Shown here piece after piece: positions 31,279 to 40,501 of a DNA stretch of 64,000 bases. The notes beneath the pieces were generated by a model that saw only the letters and a list, made by a program, of their open reading frames with translations, ran no database searches and was not told the DNA's origin. Location of the stretch: NCBI GenBank assembly GCA_040880285.1, contig JBBDIT010000055.1:1-64000 (forward strand). The letters are read 5' to 3'. Numbering within the stretch: the stretch's first letter is position 1; each line of letters opens with the position of its first letter. The DNA is from JANQJA01 sp040880285. GTDB lineage: Bacteria; Pseudomonadota; Gammaproteobacteria; Pseudomonadales; Azotimanducaceae. A program made the position numbers and the translations under genes.

Positions 31279-32544
31279 TTAGTTTACGTTGCAGTCCCGC
31301 GCCAGACGAATGCCGCTGAACTGCCAGCGATCACCCGGGTAGAAAAAATTCCTGTAGGTATCACGTATATGAGTCTTCGGCGTGACGCAGGATCCACCTC
31401 GCAGTACCAGTTGATTGGCCATAAATTTGCCATTGTACTCACCAAGCTCGCCGCCGAATGCACGAAATCCCGGGTAGGCGGCGTAGCTGCTCTGGGTCCA
31501 CTCCCAGGTATCACCATAAACCTGGCGCAACCCGGCCACGTCTTTGGCGCCAGACGGATGCAACTTGCCAGATTCAACAAAGTTACCGCTGATCTCGAGT
31601 GGCGATGCCATAACTTCCCATTCCGGTTCCGTTGGCAACCGACTGTCGCTCCAGCGTGCATAGGCGTCTGCCTCATAGCCGCTGACGTGACACACTGGTG
31701 CATTAAGTTCCAGCGGCCGCAGGCCCCCAAGCGTATATTCAAACCAGCGTCCTTCGCGCTGGACCCAGTAAAGCGGCCGCGTAAACCCCTTTGTCGAATC
31801 GTTAATTCGCGACCAGGCGTCCGAAAGCCAGAGTTCCGGGCGTTCATAACCACCGTCATTCATGAACGCCAGATATTCGCCGTTGGTCACCAGCCGATTC
31901 GCGATAGCGAAATCCCTGAGTAAAACCTCGTGCCTTGGGGATTCATTGTCAAACGCGAAAGCCTGACGGGTTTCCGTGCTGGCACCAATTTCATACACGC
32001 CACCTCCGAACTCCTCGAATTCAAGGTCGGTCGGTCCTGCCGGTTCCAGCGCCTGCTCAAGATAGGCAGGATACAAGGGATTGTTGCCCAGATTGTACTT
32101 GAGGTCGGTAAAAAGGAGTTCCTGGTGCTGTTGTTCATGATTGAGTCCAAGCACAATGCGGAATCGCACCTCATCGTTCATTTCCCGTTCCAGCAATACT
32201 TGCATGGCATCATCCACATGGCTGCGGTACTCCAAGATCGTGGCTACTGTCGGCCGCGATAACCGACCACGCTCGGACCTGGGAAATGGTTCACCCACAC
32301 CGTTGTAGTAGGAGTTGAACAAGACCTCAAAATTTTCATCGAAGGGAACGTAGTCGGGATAGTATGGCTTTAACAGGAAGGTTTCAAAAAACCAGGTGAC
32401 ATGCGCCAGGTGCCACTTGGGTGGACTCGCGTCTTCCATAGGTTGGATGACGTAGTCCTCAGTCGCAAGCGGCTGGCAGATCGCGAGGCTTTGCCGCCTC
32501 ACCGCTGTGTAACGGCTCGAAAGACTTTCAGGCGTCAGGCGCAT
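31279..32544 (-). CDS. egtB: Ergothioneine biosynthesis sulfoxide synthase EgtB
   Basis: EgtB joins a thiol to hercynine with oxygen at a non-heme iron site. The 421-residue protein has a DinB-like N-terminal domain with iron-ligand histidines in KWHLAHVTWFFE (about 43-53) and NHEQQHQELL (about 130-140). A C-terminal formylglycine-enzyme-like domain has YGDTWEWTQSSY and LRGGSCVTPKTHIR. It forms an operon with egtD. No egtA, egtC or egtE is present in this window, so it may use cysteine directly; this is inference. Confidence 0.9.
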   Translation of the reverse strand: MRLTPESLSSRYTAVRRQSLAICQPLATEDYVIQPMEDASPPKWHLAHVTWFFETFLLKPYYPDYVPFDENFEVLFNSYYNGVGEPFPRSERGRLSRPTVATILEYRSHVDDAMQVLLEREMNDEVRFRIVLGLNHEQQHQELLFTDLKYNLGNNPLYPAYLEQALEPAGPTDLEFEEFGGGVYEIGASTETRQAFAFDNESPRHEVLLRDFAIANRLVTNGEYLAFMNDGGYERPELWLSDAWSRINDSTKGFTRPLYWVQREGRWFEYTLGGLRPLELNAPVCHVSGYEADAYARWSDSRLPTEPEWEVMASPLEISGNFVESGKLHPSGAKDVAGLRQVYGDTWEWTQSSYAAYPGFRAFGGELGEYNGKFMANQLVLRGGSCVTPKTHIRDTYRNFFYPGDRWQFSGIRLARDCNVN

Positions 32545-32605
32545 AGAACTGTCCTGGAATCTTTAGTACTGATGATACGCATGTTCCCTTTGAGGCAACA
32601 CCGCG

Positions 32606-33244
32606 TTATCGCAAGCTCTCGGCAATCGTGACAATATCGCCTTGATCATGGGGCGCTTTGATAAAGCCCGCGTATTCGCCTTCTGGATTGACAACGACAA
32701 TACTCGCAGAATGATCAACCAGATACGAACCTTCCGCTGGCCCGGGCACTTTGCCAAAGGCAATATTGAGTTGTGTCGCAAGCTGCACAACTTCGTCGAA
32801 GGTCCCGGTATAGCCAATAAAGTCCGGGTGAAATCCGGGCACGTAGCGAGCCAGCATTTCCGGCGTATCCCTTTCCGGGTCAACTGACACCATCACCACC
32901 TGGGGTTTATGGGTCATCTTGTTGACCGCCCGGCCAAGCACACCCATGGTCGTCGGGCAAATATCCGGACAAAAGGTGAAACCAAAAAATAATAATGACC
33001 ATTGGCCCTTGAGGTTATCAAGGCCCACCGGGTTGCCATGATGGTTCACAAGGTTGAAGTCACTGATTGCGCGCGGTGACTCGAAGCGGTAATAGCCGAG
33101 CTCCTGGTACTGCTCATCCGACAGACTGCGCACAGAAACGAAGTTGTACAGGAACAGACCCAATATCACGGCGATAAAGCCAAGTAGCCAAATTATCGTC
33201 GCCCGTATGCCTTGCCGGACTTCAGGTGGTCGATTGTTCATCAA
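32606..33244 (-). CDS. SCO family copper chaperone
   Basis: The 212-residue protein has one N-terminal membrane anchor (about 12-32) and a thioredoxin-like periplasmic domain. The copper-binding CPDICP lies in FGFTFCPDICPTTMG (about residue 93), and the histidine ligand is in YLVDHSASIVVV. SCO proteins help insert copper into the CuA site of oxidase subunit II (coxB at 38945). It overlaps ctaB by four bases and ends the cox cluster. Confidence 0.9.
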   Translation of the reverse strand: MMNNRPPEVRQGIRATIIWLLGFIAVILGLFLYNFVSVRSLSDEQYQELGYYRFESPRAISDFNLVNHHGNPVGLDNLKGQWSLLFFGFTFCPDICPTTMGVLGRAVNKMTHKPQVVMVSVDPERDTPEMLARYVPGFHPDFIGYTGTFDEVVQLATQLNIAFGKVPGPAEGSYLVDHSASIVVVNPEGEYAGFIKAPHDQGDIVTIAESLR

Positions 33245-34146
33245 ATATGACTGACGGGCAGGAGGTAGTGATCCACCAGCAGAGCCACGAACAGGGCCAT
33301 CAGATAGAAGATCGAATATTTGAAGGTTTCCATGGGTGCGCGGCGATTATCGCCAAAGAGCATCACAAGGCTCCAGTAAATAAAGCCGGCGCCCAGCATC
33401 AAGGCTACACCAAAGTACAGGATATTGCTCATACCAGTCAAAAACGGCAGCAATGAGACCAGTACCATAATGATGGTATATAGCAAGATGTGTACTTTGG
33501 TGTAGTGCTCGCCGTGGGTCACCGGCAACATGGGTACATCTACCTTACGATATTCCTCCACCCGATCGATAGCGAGTGCCCAGAAGTGGGGCGGCGTCCA
33601 GGCAAAAATAATCAGGACCAGCAACAGGCCACCGCCGTCGATGCTATTGGTCACTGCAGTCCAGCCGAACAAGGGTGGTGCAGCACCAAACAGGCCACCA
33701 ATGACGATGTTCTGCGGCGTCGCTCGCTTCAGGTACACCGTGTAGATAATCCCGTAGCCAACCCAGGATGCCAGATTCAGCCAGGCCGTCAGCGGGTTGA
33801 CCAGCAGCGCGAGCATAGTGATGCCAGCGATACCGGTGATACCCACAAACGCGAATCCTTGCAGCGTGGTAATACGCCCCTGGGCCATCGGCCGATTCCG
33901 GGTTCGCGCCATATCGGCATCTATGCGGGAATCTACCAGGTGGTTGAGCGCTGCCGCTGACCCGGCAACCAGGGCAATTCCCAGATTGCCAAATACCAGT
34001 ATGTCCCAGGGCACCATACCGGGGGTGGCGAGGAACATTCCCACCAGTGAGCACAACAACATAAGCAACACGACCCTGGGTTTGCACATCTCCAGGAAGT
34101 CGCGCCATGCGGGTGCTATGTGGCTTTGCAGGTGCTGGCTGGTCAT
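33241..34146 (-). CDS. ctaB: Heme O synthase (protoheme IX farnesyltransferase)
   Basis: CtaB adds a farnesyl chain to heme B. The start at 34146 (product 301 residues) gives the usual family N-terminus before WRDFLEMCKPRVV. An ATG at 34191 would add 15 residues. The aspartate-rich prenyl-diphosphate site NHLVDSRIDADMARTRNRP (about 65-85) and a second acidic region are present, with eight to nine membrane helices. The gene for heme A synthase, often next to ctaB in such clusters, is missing: only 89 bases separate ctaB from the next gene. Confidence 0.9.
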   Translation of the reverse strand: MTSQHLQSHIAPAWRDFLEMCKPRVVLLMLLCSLVGMFLATPGMVPWDILVFGNLGIALVAGSAAALNHLVDSRIDADMARTRNRPMAQGRITTLQGFAFVGITGIAGITMLALLVNPLTAWLNLASWVGYGIIYTVYLKRATPQNIVIGGLFGAAPPLFGWTAVTNSIDGGGLLLVLIIFAWTPPHFWALAIDRVEEYRKVDVPMLPVTHGEHYTKVHILLYTIIMVLVSLLPFLTGMSNILYFGVALMLGAGFIYWSLVMLFGDNRRAPMETFKYSIFYLMALFVALLVDHYLLPVSHI

Positions 34147-34235
34147 GATTGGTGTTCGGTCGCGGTGCGAAATGGCAAAACGAGCGTGCATGTTACCGAA
34201 ACTCGGGCCAGTTTCCCAACTGAACCGACTCGCGG

Positions 34236-34829
34236 TCAGCCGATATTGGACAACCTTAGCAGGTGCTTTAGGTCCTTTAAAATCGGGTTTCCACCCTCGG
34301 CTTGATCAAAGTACAGGATAATATTGCCGTTGGGGTCGGCCAGGAAGATCTTACCGTCCAGCGAATCAGCTCCCACGACAGGGTTCAGCCGGTCTGCAGC
34401 CTCTCCACGCGGGTCATAGTGCACAATCATGTCAGGGTAGTCGCGTGTCAGACGCTCACCGGGACCACCAGCAAATCCTGTTGTCTGCACCACCAGCACT
34501 CGCTGGACCCTGTCAGAATCCTTGCCAACACCCACATCCACTTGCCTTGCGAGGTAGATTGCCTTTTTGCAAGTGTCATCGCAGGGGGTTCCACCAATGA
34601 TAATGAACGTCCACTTGCCCGCCGGAATCATGGCCCTGGTTTCTTCACCCAGGTCCATGATCGAAAGAGGGGGCTGGATCAGCCTGCCCTGGTTGGTGGT
34701 AGCCGTCGGAATCAAGCCAGGAAAATAGAAAAACAAGAGGTACGCAATAAAGAGCGGTACGAAGCCAATGGCTACCATCACCAGAAAGCTGGTGCGGCCA
34801 CGTCCACCCCTGGTCGGTTGTTCACTCAT
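34236..34829 (-). CDS. Thioredoxin-like membrane protein of the cox cluster
   Basis: The 197-residue protein has a single N-terminal membrane helix (about 15-37) and a periplasmic domain with a SCO-like layout. A CDDTC motif (about residue 82) follows WTFIIIGGTP, and a C-terminal segment has GKIFLADPNGNIILYF. Homologues sit between SURF1 and ctaA/ctaB in many gammaproteobacterial cox clusters and have no established role. The CxxxC pair suggests a redox or copper step in oxidase assembly. It overlaps SURF1 by eight bases. Confidence 0.75.
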   Translation of the reverse strand: MSEQPTRGGRGRTSFLVMVAIGFVPLFIAYLLFFYFPGLIPTATTNQGRLIQPPLSIMDLGEETRAMIPAGKWTFIIIGGTPCDDTCKKAIYLARQVDVGVGKDSDRVQRVLVVQTTGFAGGPGERLTRDYPDMIVHYDPRGEAADRLNPVVGADSLDGKIFLADPNGNIILYFDQAEGGNPILKDLKHLLRLSNIG

Positions 34830-35553
34830 CGAAATTGTCTTCCTCCTCTTGCCGGTGCGACCGGTGGAAAGTAAAAATGCCCCAGGCTACCGTCACTGCG
34901 AGCGCCATCAGGAACCATTGAATTGCGTAACCCCAATGCGTTGCCGGCATCATGACGGTTGCGGGCCAGTGGCGAGGCAGGGCATTGACGTCATCAACCT
35001 TTAATCGAATCAAGTGTTCATACAGGCGCGAGTCAAATTGATCCGCAATCAGCTGCGGGTCGCCTACCTGTACGATCGTGGTACCTGCAGGACCTTCGGC
35101 GATCATCTCGCTGGTGCCTGATTTCTCGCCGGAAACATAAACGGTACCGCGCGCCTGGTGATGGCCAGGCACCAGCGCCGGAATATCAGGTAGATCGTTG
35201 CGTGTCCTGCCCATGGCCACAAAACCCCGATTGATGAGCGCGATCCGCCCGGATGCTTCATCCTTAAACGGGACCAGAACCTCAAACCCGACCTGGCCGT
35301 CCAGTACACGGTTGTCCAGTAAAAAGACCTGGTCTGAAAAATAACGGCCGTTGAGCTCAACCGGTAAACCGGCCACGGCGTGCGGATCCGATGAAATTCC
35401 GACGAGCGCCTGGCCCGGCCCTTTTGCTCTCTCCTCCTGCGCCGCGAGGATTTCCACTTTCTCGCGGGCCCGCTCAAGTTGCCAGAAGCCTAGATGCAGG
35501 AACACTGCCAGAAAGACCACGCTGAAAGTTGTGACTTTCCAGTTCAATCGCAA
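34822..35553 (-). CDS. SURF1 family oxidase assembly protein
   Basis: The 243-residue protein has the SURF1 pattern. Two membrane helices lie near the ends (about 8-25 and 208-228), with a large periplasmic domain between them. FLHLGFWQLERAREK follows the first helix, then GRYFSDQVFLLDNRVLDGQVGFEVLVPF and a late HWGYAIQWFLMA. SURF1 binds heme a and helps assemble subunit I. The start is 48 bases from the divergent DUF2909 gene. Confidence 0.9.
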   Translation of the reverse strand: MRLNWKVTTFSVVFLAVFLHLGFWQLERAREKVEILAAQEERAKGPGQALVGISSDPHAVAGLPVELNGRYFSDQVFLLDNRVLDGQVGFEVLVPFKDEASGRIALINRGFVAMGRTRNDLPDIPALVPGHHQARGTVYVSGEKSGTSEMIAEGPAGTTIVQVGDPQLIADQFDSRLYEHLIRLKVDDVNALPRHWPATVMMPATHWGYAIQWFLMALAVTVAWGIFTFHRSHRQEEEDNFDE

Positions 35554-35601
35554 GCCGTTATACCCGTTTCAATTGGATGAGCGCGGACGTATGATCGCGA
35601 T

Positions 35602-35832
35602 ATGGCATCACTCATTCTTAAGATTGTGATCGTTATCCTGTTCATTGCCAACCTTGTGGCCTTAAGCAGTGCGTTTTATACGTTGCTGGTTGACCAGGGT
35701 AGGGGCGGCAAACGCACGGCAAACTTACTGGCGATCCGTGTCGGGCTCGCAGCACTTCTGCTGGTGGTTGTGGGTATCGGAATCTGGAGCGGATTGCTTA
35801 ACGTGTCCGCCCCATGGCATCCAGCCGGTTAA
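35602..35832 (+). CDS. DUF2909 family twin-helix membrane protein
   Basis: The 76-residue protein has two membrane helices (about 3-27 and 47-66), joined by a basic loop (DQGRGGKRTANLL). Such DUF2909 genes lie antisense inside gammaproteobacterial cox clusters between coxC and SURF1, as here. It overlaps the end of coxC by four bases (35829-35832). Function is unknown; location suggests a role with the oxidase. Confidence 0.75.
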   Translation: MASLILKIVIVILFIANLVALSSAFYTLLVDQGRGGKRTANLLAIRVGLAALLLVVVGIGIWSGLLNVSAPWHPAG

Positions 35833-36731
35833 CTGCCCAATACGTAGACGAACAGGAATAGTCCCAGCCAGACCACGTCAACGAAGTGCCAGTACCAGGA
35901 AGCCGCCTCAAACCCGAAGCAATCGTCGCCTGAAAAATGACCCTTCACTGCACGACCGAACATAATGATCAGCATTAACGTGCCTAACGTGACGTGCGCG
36001 CCGTGGAAACCGGTTAGCATAAAGAAGGTCGTACCAAAAATACCGGCATTCAGTGTGAGCCCGAGCTCAGCATAGGCATGGTGGTACTCATAACCTTGTA
36101 CGAATAAAAATGCGAGACCCAGCAGAATTGTGATTGCCAGCCAGTTTATGAGCTTTTTGCGGTTTCCTTCCTTGATCCCATGGTGTGCGAATGTCACGGT
36201 AACACTGGAGGTGACCAAAAGAATTGTATTGAGCAGTGGTAAACCCCAGGGGTTGATAATTTCCTGGGCACCGGGAAATTGTTCCGGGTTGGGTGTGTTT
36301 AACATGGGCCATTCCGGGCTGTAGTTTGGCCACAGCATGTCGGAGGGACCGCGATCACCGACACCGCCAATCCAGTCAACCACGAACACACGAATATAAA
36401 AAAGGGCGCCAAAGAAGGCAGCAAAGAACATTACCTCAGAGAAGATGAACCAGCTCATACCCCAAACGTACGATCGATTCATCTGGTGACTGTAGAGCTT
36501 GTTGTGGTTTTCCTCGATGACCTGGGCAAACCAGTAGAACAAGGTCAATCCCATTACGAATCCACCAGTCAAAAATATCCAGACCCCGATGGACTGCTCT
36601 TTGCCAGCTGTCATGTCATTGAGGATATTGCCCAGACCAAACAGCGTCAGGAAGATTCCCAGTGACGCAAAGATCGGAAGCTTGCTGTTGTGTGGTACGT
36701 AATATGATTCGTATGCGTCTTGAGTAGACAT
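35829..36731 (-). CDS. coxC: Cytochrome c oxidase subunit III
   Basis: The 300-residue protein has seven predicted membrane helices. It carries family motifs such as SEVMFFAAFFGALFY (with the conserved glutamate), VTFAHHGIKEGNR and the last helices GFHGAHVTLGTLMLI and WYWHFVDVVWLGLF. Subunit III supports proton uptake and turnover stability. It lies downstream of ctaG in the usual coxB-coxA-ctaG-coxC order. Confidence 0.95.
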   Translation of the reverse strand: MSTQDAYESYYVPHNSKLPIFASLGIFLTLFGLGNILNDMTAGKEQSIGVWIFLTGGFVMGLTLFYWFAQVIEENHNKLYSHQMNRSYVWGMSWFIFSEVMFFAAFFGALFYIRVFVVDWIGGVGDRGPSDMLWPNYSPEWPMLNTPNPEQFPGAQEIINPWGLPLLNTILLVTSSVTVTFAHHGIKEGNRKKLINWLAITILLGLAFLFVQGYEYHHAYAELGLTLNAGIFGTTFFMLTGFHGAHVTLGTLMLIIMFGRAVKGHFSGDDCFGFEAASWYWHFVDVVWLGLFLFVYVLGS

Positions 36732-36772
36732 GTCGTTATTTTCTCCGTTGAACGCCGCGAGCGGACCAGTTG

Positions 36773-37327
36773 TTAGTTTGCAGCCAGCTGCTTATCCAGT
36801 TGATCGGTTATATCAAAAAGCGTGTACGACAACGTCAACGTTGTGATGTCGTCAGGAATTTGACTGTCGATGATAAATCGCATCGGCATATCGATGGCTT
36901 CCCCCGATGCCAGTTGCTGCTGGTCAAAGCAGAAGCACTCGGTCTTATGCAAATACCTGGAGGCATAAAACGGCGTTACACTCGGGATAGCCTGCGCCGT
37001 CATGGTTTCTTCCGCCGGGTTCCTCGCAAAGAAGTCGATCTGGTTCATTTCACCCGGATGTACTTCAAGCACACGCTTGGCAGGACGAAACTCCCATGGC
37101 ATGCCGGCATTGTTGCTGGTCAGGAACTGGATTTTGATCACTCGTTCCTTGTTGGCAACCAGTTCTCCGGCTGGCGTGTATTGGCCAGCCGTTTTGCCGT
37201 TTAACCCCGTAATATCACAGATGACATCGTACAAAGGCACCATTGCGAAACCGAAGCCAAACATCAAGGCGACTACCAGGAGTAATTTCCTGACAGTTTT
37301 TGCGGCATCTGCTTGCTTATCTTCCAC
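36773..37327 (-). CDS. ctaG: Cytochrome c oxidase assembly protein CtaG (Cox11)
   Basis: CtaG/Cox11 delivers copper to the CuB site of subunit I. The 184-residue protein has one membrane helix (about 13-31), then PLYDVICDITGLNGKT and the copper-binding ECFCFDQQQL motif (about residue 132). The C-terminal beta domain ends LSYTLFDIT. It starts five bases after coxA, so the two are translated together. Confidence 0.94.
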   Translation of the reverse strand: MEDKQADAAKTVRKLLLVVALMFGFGFAMVPLYDVICDITGLNGKTAGQYTPAGELVANKERVIKIQFLTSNNAGMPWEFRPAKRVLEVHPGEMNQIDFFARNPAEETMTAQAIPSVTPFYASRYLHKTECFCFDQQQLASGEAIDMPMRFIIDSQIPDDITTLTLSYTLFDITDQLDKQLAAN

Positions 37328-37332
37328 AATAT

Positions 37333-38934
37333 CTACCCGTGGGCCTCTTCCATATTTTTCGGCGGTGTACTAAACGTGTGGTAAGGCGGTGGTGAGGGGA
37401 TTGTCCATTCAAGGCCGTGCGCACCTTCCCAGACCCGTTCTGTTGCCTTCTTGCCACCACGGATGGTCTTGATGACGATAAACAGGAACAAAAGCTGGCT
37501 AAAACCAAACAGGAAGGCGCCGACACTGGAAATCATGTTGTAGTCTGCAAACTGCAGCGCATAATCAGGAATTCGACGCGGCATACCGGCAAGACCGGTG
37601 AAGTGCTGCGGGAAGAACGTAAGGTTCACACCGATAAAGGACAGCCAGAAGTGAGTCTTACCGAGCGTTTCGTCATACATGTTGCCGGTCCATTTGGGCA
37701 GCCAGTAATAGACGGCTGCCATAATGGAGAACACAGAGCCAGGTACCAGGACGTAATGGAAGTGGGCCACGACAAAGTAGGTGTCATGGTACTGGAAATC
37801 AGCCGGGACAATCGCCAGCATCAGTCCCGAGAATCCACCGATTGTGAACAGAATAACGAATGCGATCGCAAACAGCATTGGCGTTTCAAATGTCATCGCG
37901 CCTTGCCACATGGTCGCGACCCAGTTAAATACCTTCACACCCGTCGGTACCGCAATCAGCATGGTGGCATACATGAAGTAAAGCTCACCGGCAATCGGGA
38001 TGCCGACAGTAAACATGTGGTGCGCCCATACGATAAACGAAAGGAACGCAATGGATGCGGTAGCGTAGACCATCGAGGCATATCCGAACAAGCGCTTGCG
38101 TGCAAACGTCGGAATAATCGCAGAGACAACTCCGAATGCCGGCAGAATCATGATGTAAACCTCGGGATGCCCGAAGAACCAGAAGATGTGCTGAAACAGG
38201 ACCGGGTCCCCACCGCCGCCGGCATTGAAGAATGCCGTGCCGAAGTGAATATCCATCAACATCATCGTGACCACTCCTGCAAGTACCGGCATGACTGCAA
38301 TCAGCAGATAGGCGGTAATCAACCAGGTCCAGACGAACAGCGGCATTTTCATCAGCGTCATACCGGGTGCGCGCAGGTTCAGGATCGTTACGATCACATT
38401 GATTGAACCCATGATCGATGAAATGCCGGCCAGATGGATCGCAAAAATAAAGAAGGTTACCGAGGGAGGCGCGTAATCTGTCGACAGGGGCGCATAGAAG
38501 GTCCAGCCGAAGTTTGGACCACCACCTTCCATGAACAGGGTGGACAACATCATCGCAAACGCAAATGGCAGGATCCAGAAGCTGTAGTTGTTCATGCGCG
38601 GTAGCGCCATGTCCGGCGCCCCGATCATCATGGGCACCAGCCAGTTAGCGAGGCCGACAAAGGCAGGCATCACAGCGCCGAACACCATGACAAGACCGTG
38701 CATGGTCGTCATCTGGTTAAAGAATTCAGGTTCAACGATCTGCAAGCCGGGCTGGAATAATTCCGACCGGATGACGAGCGCCATCATGCCGCCGATCAGG
38801 AACATGGTGAAACTGAACCACAGGTACAGGGTACCGATATCTTTATGGTTGGTGGTTAACACCCACCGCATGATGCCTTTATCGGGGCCGTGATGATGAT
38901 CGTCGTGATGGTGTTCTTCAATTACTGCACTCAT
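37333..38934 (-). CDS. coxA: Cytochrome c oxidase subunit I
   Basis: The 533-residue protein has twelve membrane helices. It has the low-spin heme histidine in TTMHGLVMVFG, the CuB histidine and cross-linked tyrosine in GHPEVYIMILP, the two further CuB histidines in VWAHHMFTVG, and the two heme histidines in VAHFHYVLV. The glutamate in the PEVYI helix and the segment after it fit the A1-type heme-copper oxidases. The N-terminus is unusually rich in histidine (EEHHHDDHHHG) and could hold metal. Confidence 0.97.
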   Translation of the reverse strand: MSAVIEEHHHDDHHHGPDKGIMRWVLTTNHKDIGTLYLWFSFTMFLIGGMMALVIRSELFQPGLQIVEPEFFNQMTTMHGLVMVFGAVMPAFVGLANWLVPMMIGAPDMALPRMNNYSFWILPFAFAMMLSTLFMEGGGPNFGWTFYAPLSTDYAPPSVTFFIFAIHLAGISSIMGSINVIVTILNLRAPGMTLMKMPLFVWTWLITAYLLIAVMPVLAGVVTMMLMDIHFGTAFFNAGGGGDPVLFQHIFWFFGHPEVYIMILPAFGVVSAIIPTFARKRLFGYASMVYATASIAFLSFIVWAHHMFTVGIPIAGELYFMYATMLIAVPTGVKVFNWVATMWQGAMTFETPMLFAIAFVILFTIGGFSGLMLAIVPADFQYHDTYFVVAHFHYVLVPGSVFSIMAAVYYWLPKWTGNMYDETLGKTHFWLSFIGVNLTFFPQHFTGLAGMPRRIPDYALQFADYNMISSVGAFLFGFSQLLFLFIVIKTIRGGKKATERVWEGAHGLEWTIPSPPPYHTFSTPPKNMEEAHG

Positions 38935-38944
38935 CGTGTTTCTC

Positions 38945-40087
38945 CTATTGGCCCCCTGACATTTCGTTGATTTCCCGAGGCTGGATCATATCGCCGACAT
39001 TGTTGCCCCATGCATTTCTCTCGTATGTGATAACCGCTGCAAGTTCAGCCGCGTTTAACTGGGCGCTGAATGCCTGCATTGCGGTGCCGCTCTTGCCATT
39101 CAGTACGATATCGATATGTGCATCCATCGGGCCAACGGAAATACCCTGCCCGACCAACGATGGGAAGGCCGGTGGAATGCCCTGGCCATTGGCCTGGTGA
39201 CAAGTCGCACAGGTTCGCAGATAGACTCTCTCGCCTTCTGCCATCAACTCATCCATCGTCCACTCTTTGCCAACGATTTCATATACAGCCTCTGCCTCGG
39301 CTCGTTTCTCTTCGATCCAGGCATCGTACTGGTCCTGTTCGACCGCACGCACAACAATGGGCATAAAGCCGTGGTCCTTGCCGCAAAGCTCGGCACATTG
39401 GCCCCGGTAAATGCCAGGCTCTTCCACTACCGCCCAGGTCTCGTGTACGAATCCTGGAATCGCGTCTTTTTTGATTGCGAAGTCCGGTACCCAAAATGAG
39501 TGGATCACATCCTGGGAAGTAACCAGAAAGCGAACACGCTTGTTAATGGGTATGACCAGTGGGTTGTCAACATCAAGGAGGTATTGTTCGCGCTTGTTCT
39601 GTCGGTTGTAAATTTCATCAGCCGGCGTGAGCAGCGAGCTCATGAATTTGACTTCCTGCGTCGGATCGTCACTCAAGTAGGTATATTGCCACTTCCATTG
39701 GAAGCCACGCACCTCAATATCTATGTCAGGTTCGCCGGAGTCATACATGGCATTGAGTGTGGTGGTGGCAGGAATCGCCATGGCAACGAGGATGATGATT
39801 GGAATAATGGTCCAGAGAATTTCAACTCGGGTATTATCGTGATAGCTGGCCGGTTTGGCGCCAATCGACTTTCGATGCATCAACATCGAAACAATCATTG
39901 TGCCAAATACGAGGATACCAATCACAACGCAGATCGCGAAGATGATCATATGCAGCTCGTAGACCTGGCGGCTAATTTCGGTTACACCCTCCCGCATATT
40001 AATGGCAGACCAATCAGCTCCAGCAGTACTACTGAATATCAGTAGCGACAAAGCAACTAGCCACCCGAACTGCTTCGCTCTATCCAT
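38945..40087 (-). CDS. coxB: Cytochrome c oxidase subunit II with fused cytochrome c (caa3 type)
   Basis: The 380-residue protein has a signal peptide, two membrane helices (about 45-70 and 90-110), and the cupredoxin domain with the CuA ligands in GQCAELCGKDHGFMP. A C-terminal cytochrome c domain follows, with CATCH (about residue 294) and a later methionine. The fused heme marks the enzyme as caa3 type, taking electrons from small cytochromes c such as the c4 and c5 proteins encoded here. It is the first gene of the cox operon; the 200 bases upstream hold its promoter region. Confidence 0.95.
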   Translation of the reverse strand: MDRAKQFGWLVALSLLIFSSTAGADWSAINMREGVTEISRQVYELHMIIFAICVVIGILVFGTMIVSMLMHRKSIGAKPASYHDNTRVEILWTIIPIIILVAMAIPATTTLNAMYDSGEPDIDIEVRGFQWKWQYTYLSDDPTQEVKFMSSLLTPADEIYNRQNKREQYLLDVDNPLVIPINKRVRFLVTSQDVIHSFWVPDFAIKKDAIPGFVHETWAVVEEPGIYRGQCAELCGKDHGFMPIVVRAVEQDQYDAWIEEKRAEAEAVYEIVGKEWTMDELMAEGERVYLRTCATCHQANGQGIPPAFPSLVGQGISVGPMDAHIDIVLNGKSGTAMQAFSAQLNAAELAAVITYERNAWGNNVGDMIQPREINEMSGGQ

Positions 40088-40288
40088 CCCATGACTCCAA
40101 AATACTTAAAACAAAAAATTCCCGATGACACGGTTATCACCCGGATTAAAAAATCTTAATGTAACGCTTCCCTCGCCAGTATGCTTGTTCTTCGACGTCT
40201 TGAAAACGCAAAGATCAGAGCGGACCAGACTGCGGCCCAATTCAGCGCCGGGCAATTATAGCAGCGCCCGACCTTTTCTCAACCAGCC

Positions 40289-40501
40289 CTATTCCTTTAG
40301 CCGTATCGGTTGCCATTCACCCGGTGCTTGCTTTGCCCCACCATCAAGATCGAGGCTCTCGGTAAAATCGCAGCGGCAACAGTTGCGGGTTGCGGTCTTC
40401 CCATTGGTTTCCACGTAGATCTTGTCCGCAAGACCGCAGGCCGGGCAGATCGCGCCTGCGATAAAGCGCCGGGTGGGCCGGGGCTGTCCTGAATCGGCCA
40501 T
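40289..40501 (-). CDS. yheV: YheV family putative zinc-ribbon protein
   Basis: The 70-residue protein has two CxxC pairs (ICPACGLAD and CCRCDF) that form a zinc ribbon, and the family segment RRFIAGAICPAC. Function is unknown. It overlaps the stop of prlC by one base (TAATG), so it is coupled to prlC, and prlC-yheV pairs occur in other gammaproteobacteria. Confidence 0.82.
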   Translation of the reverse strand: MADSGQPRPTRRFIAGAICPACGLADKIYVETNGKTATRNCCRCDFTESLDLDGGAKQAPGEWQPIRLKE

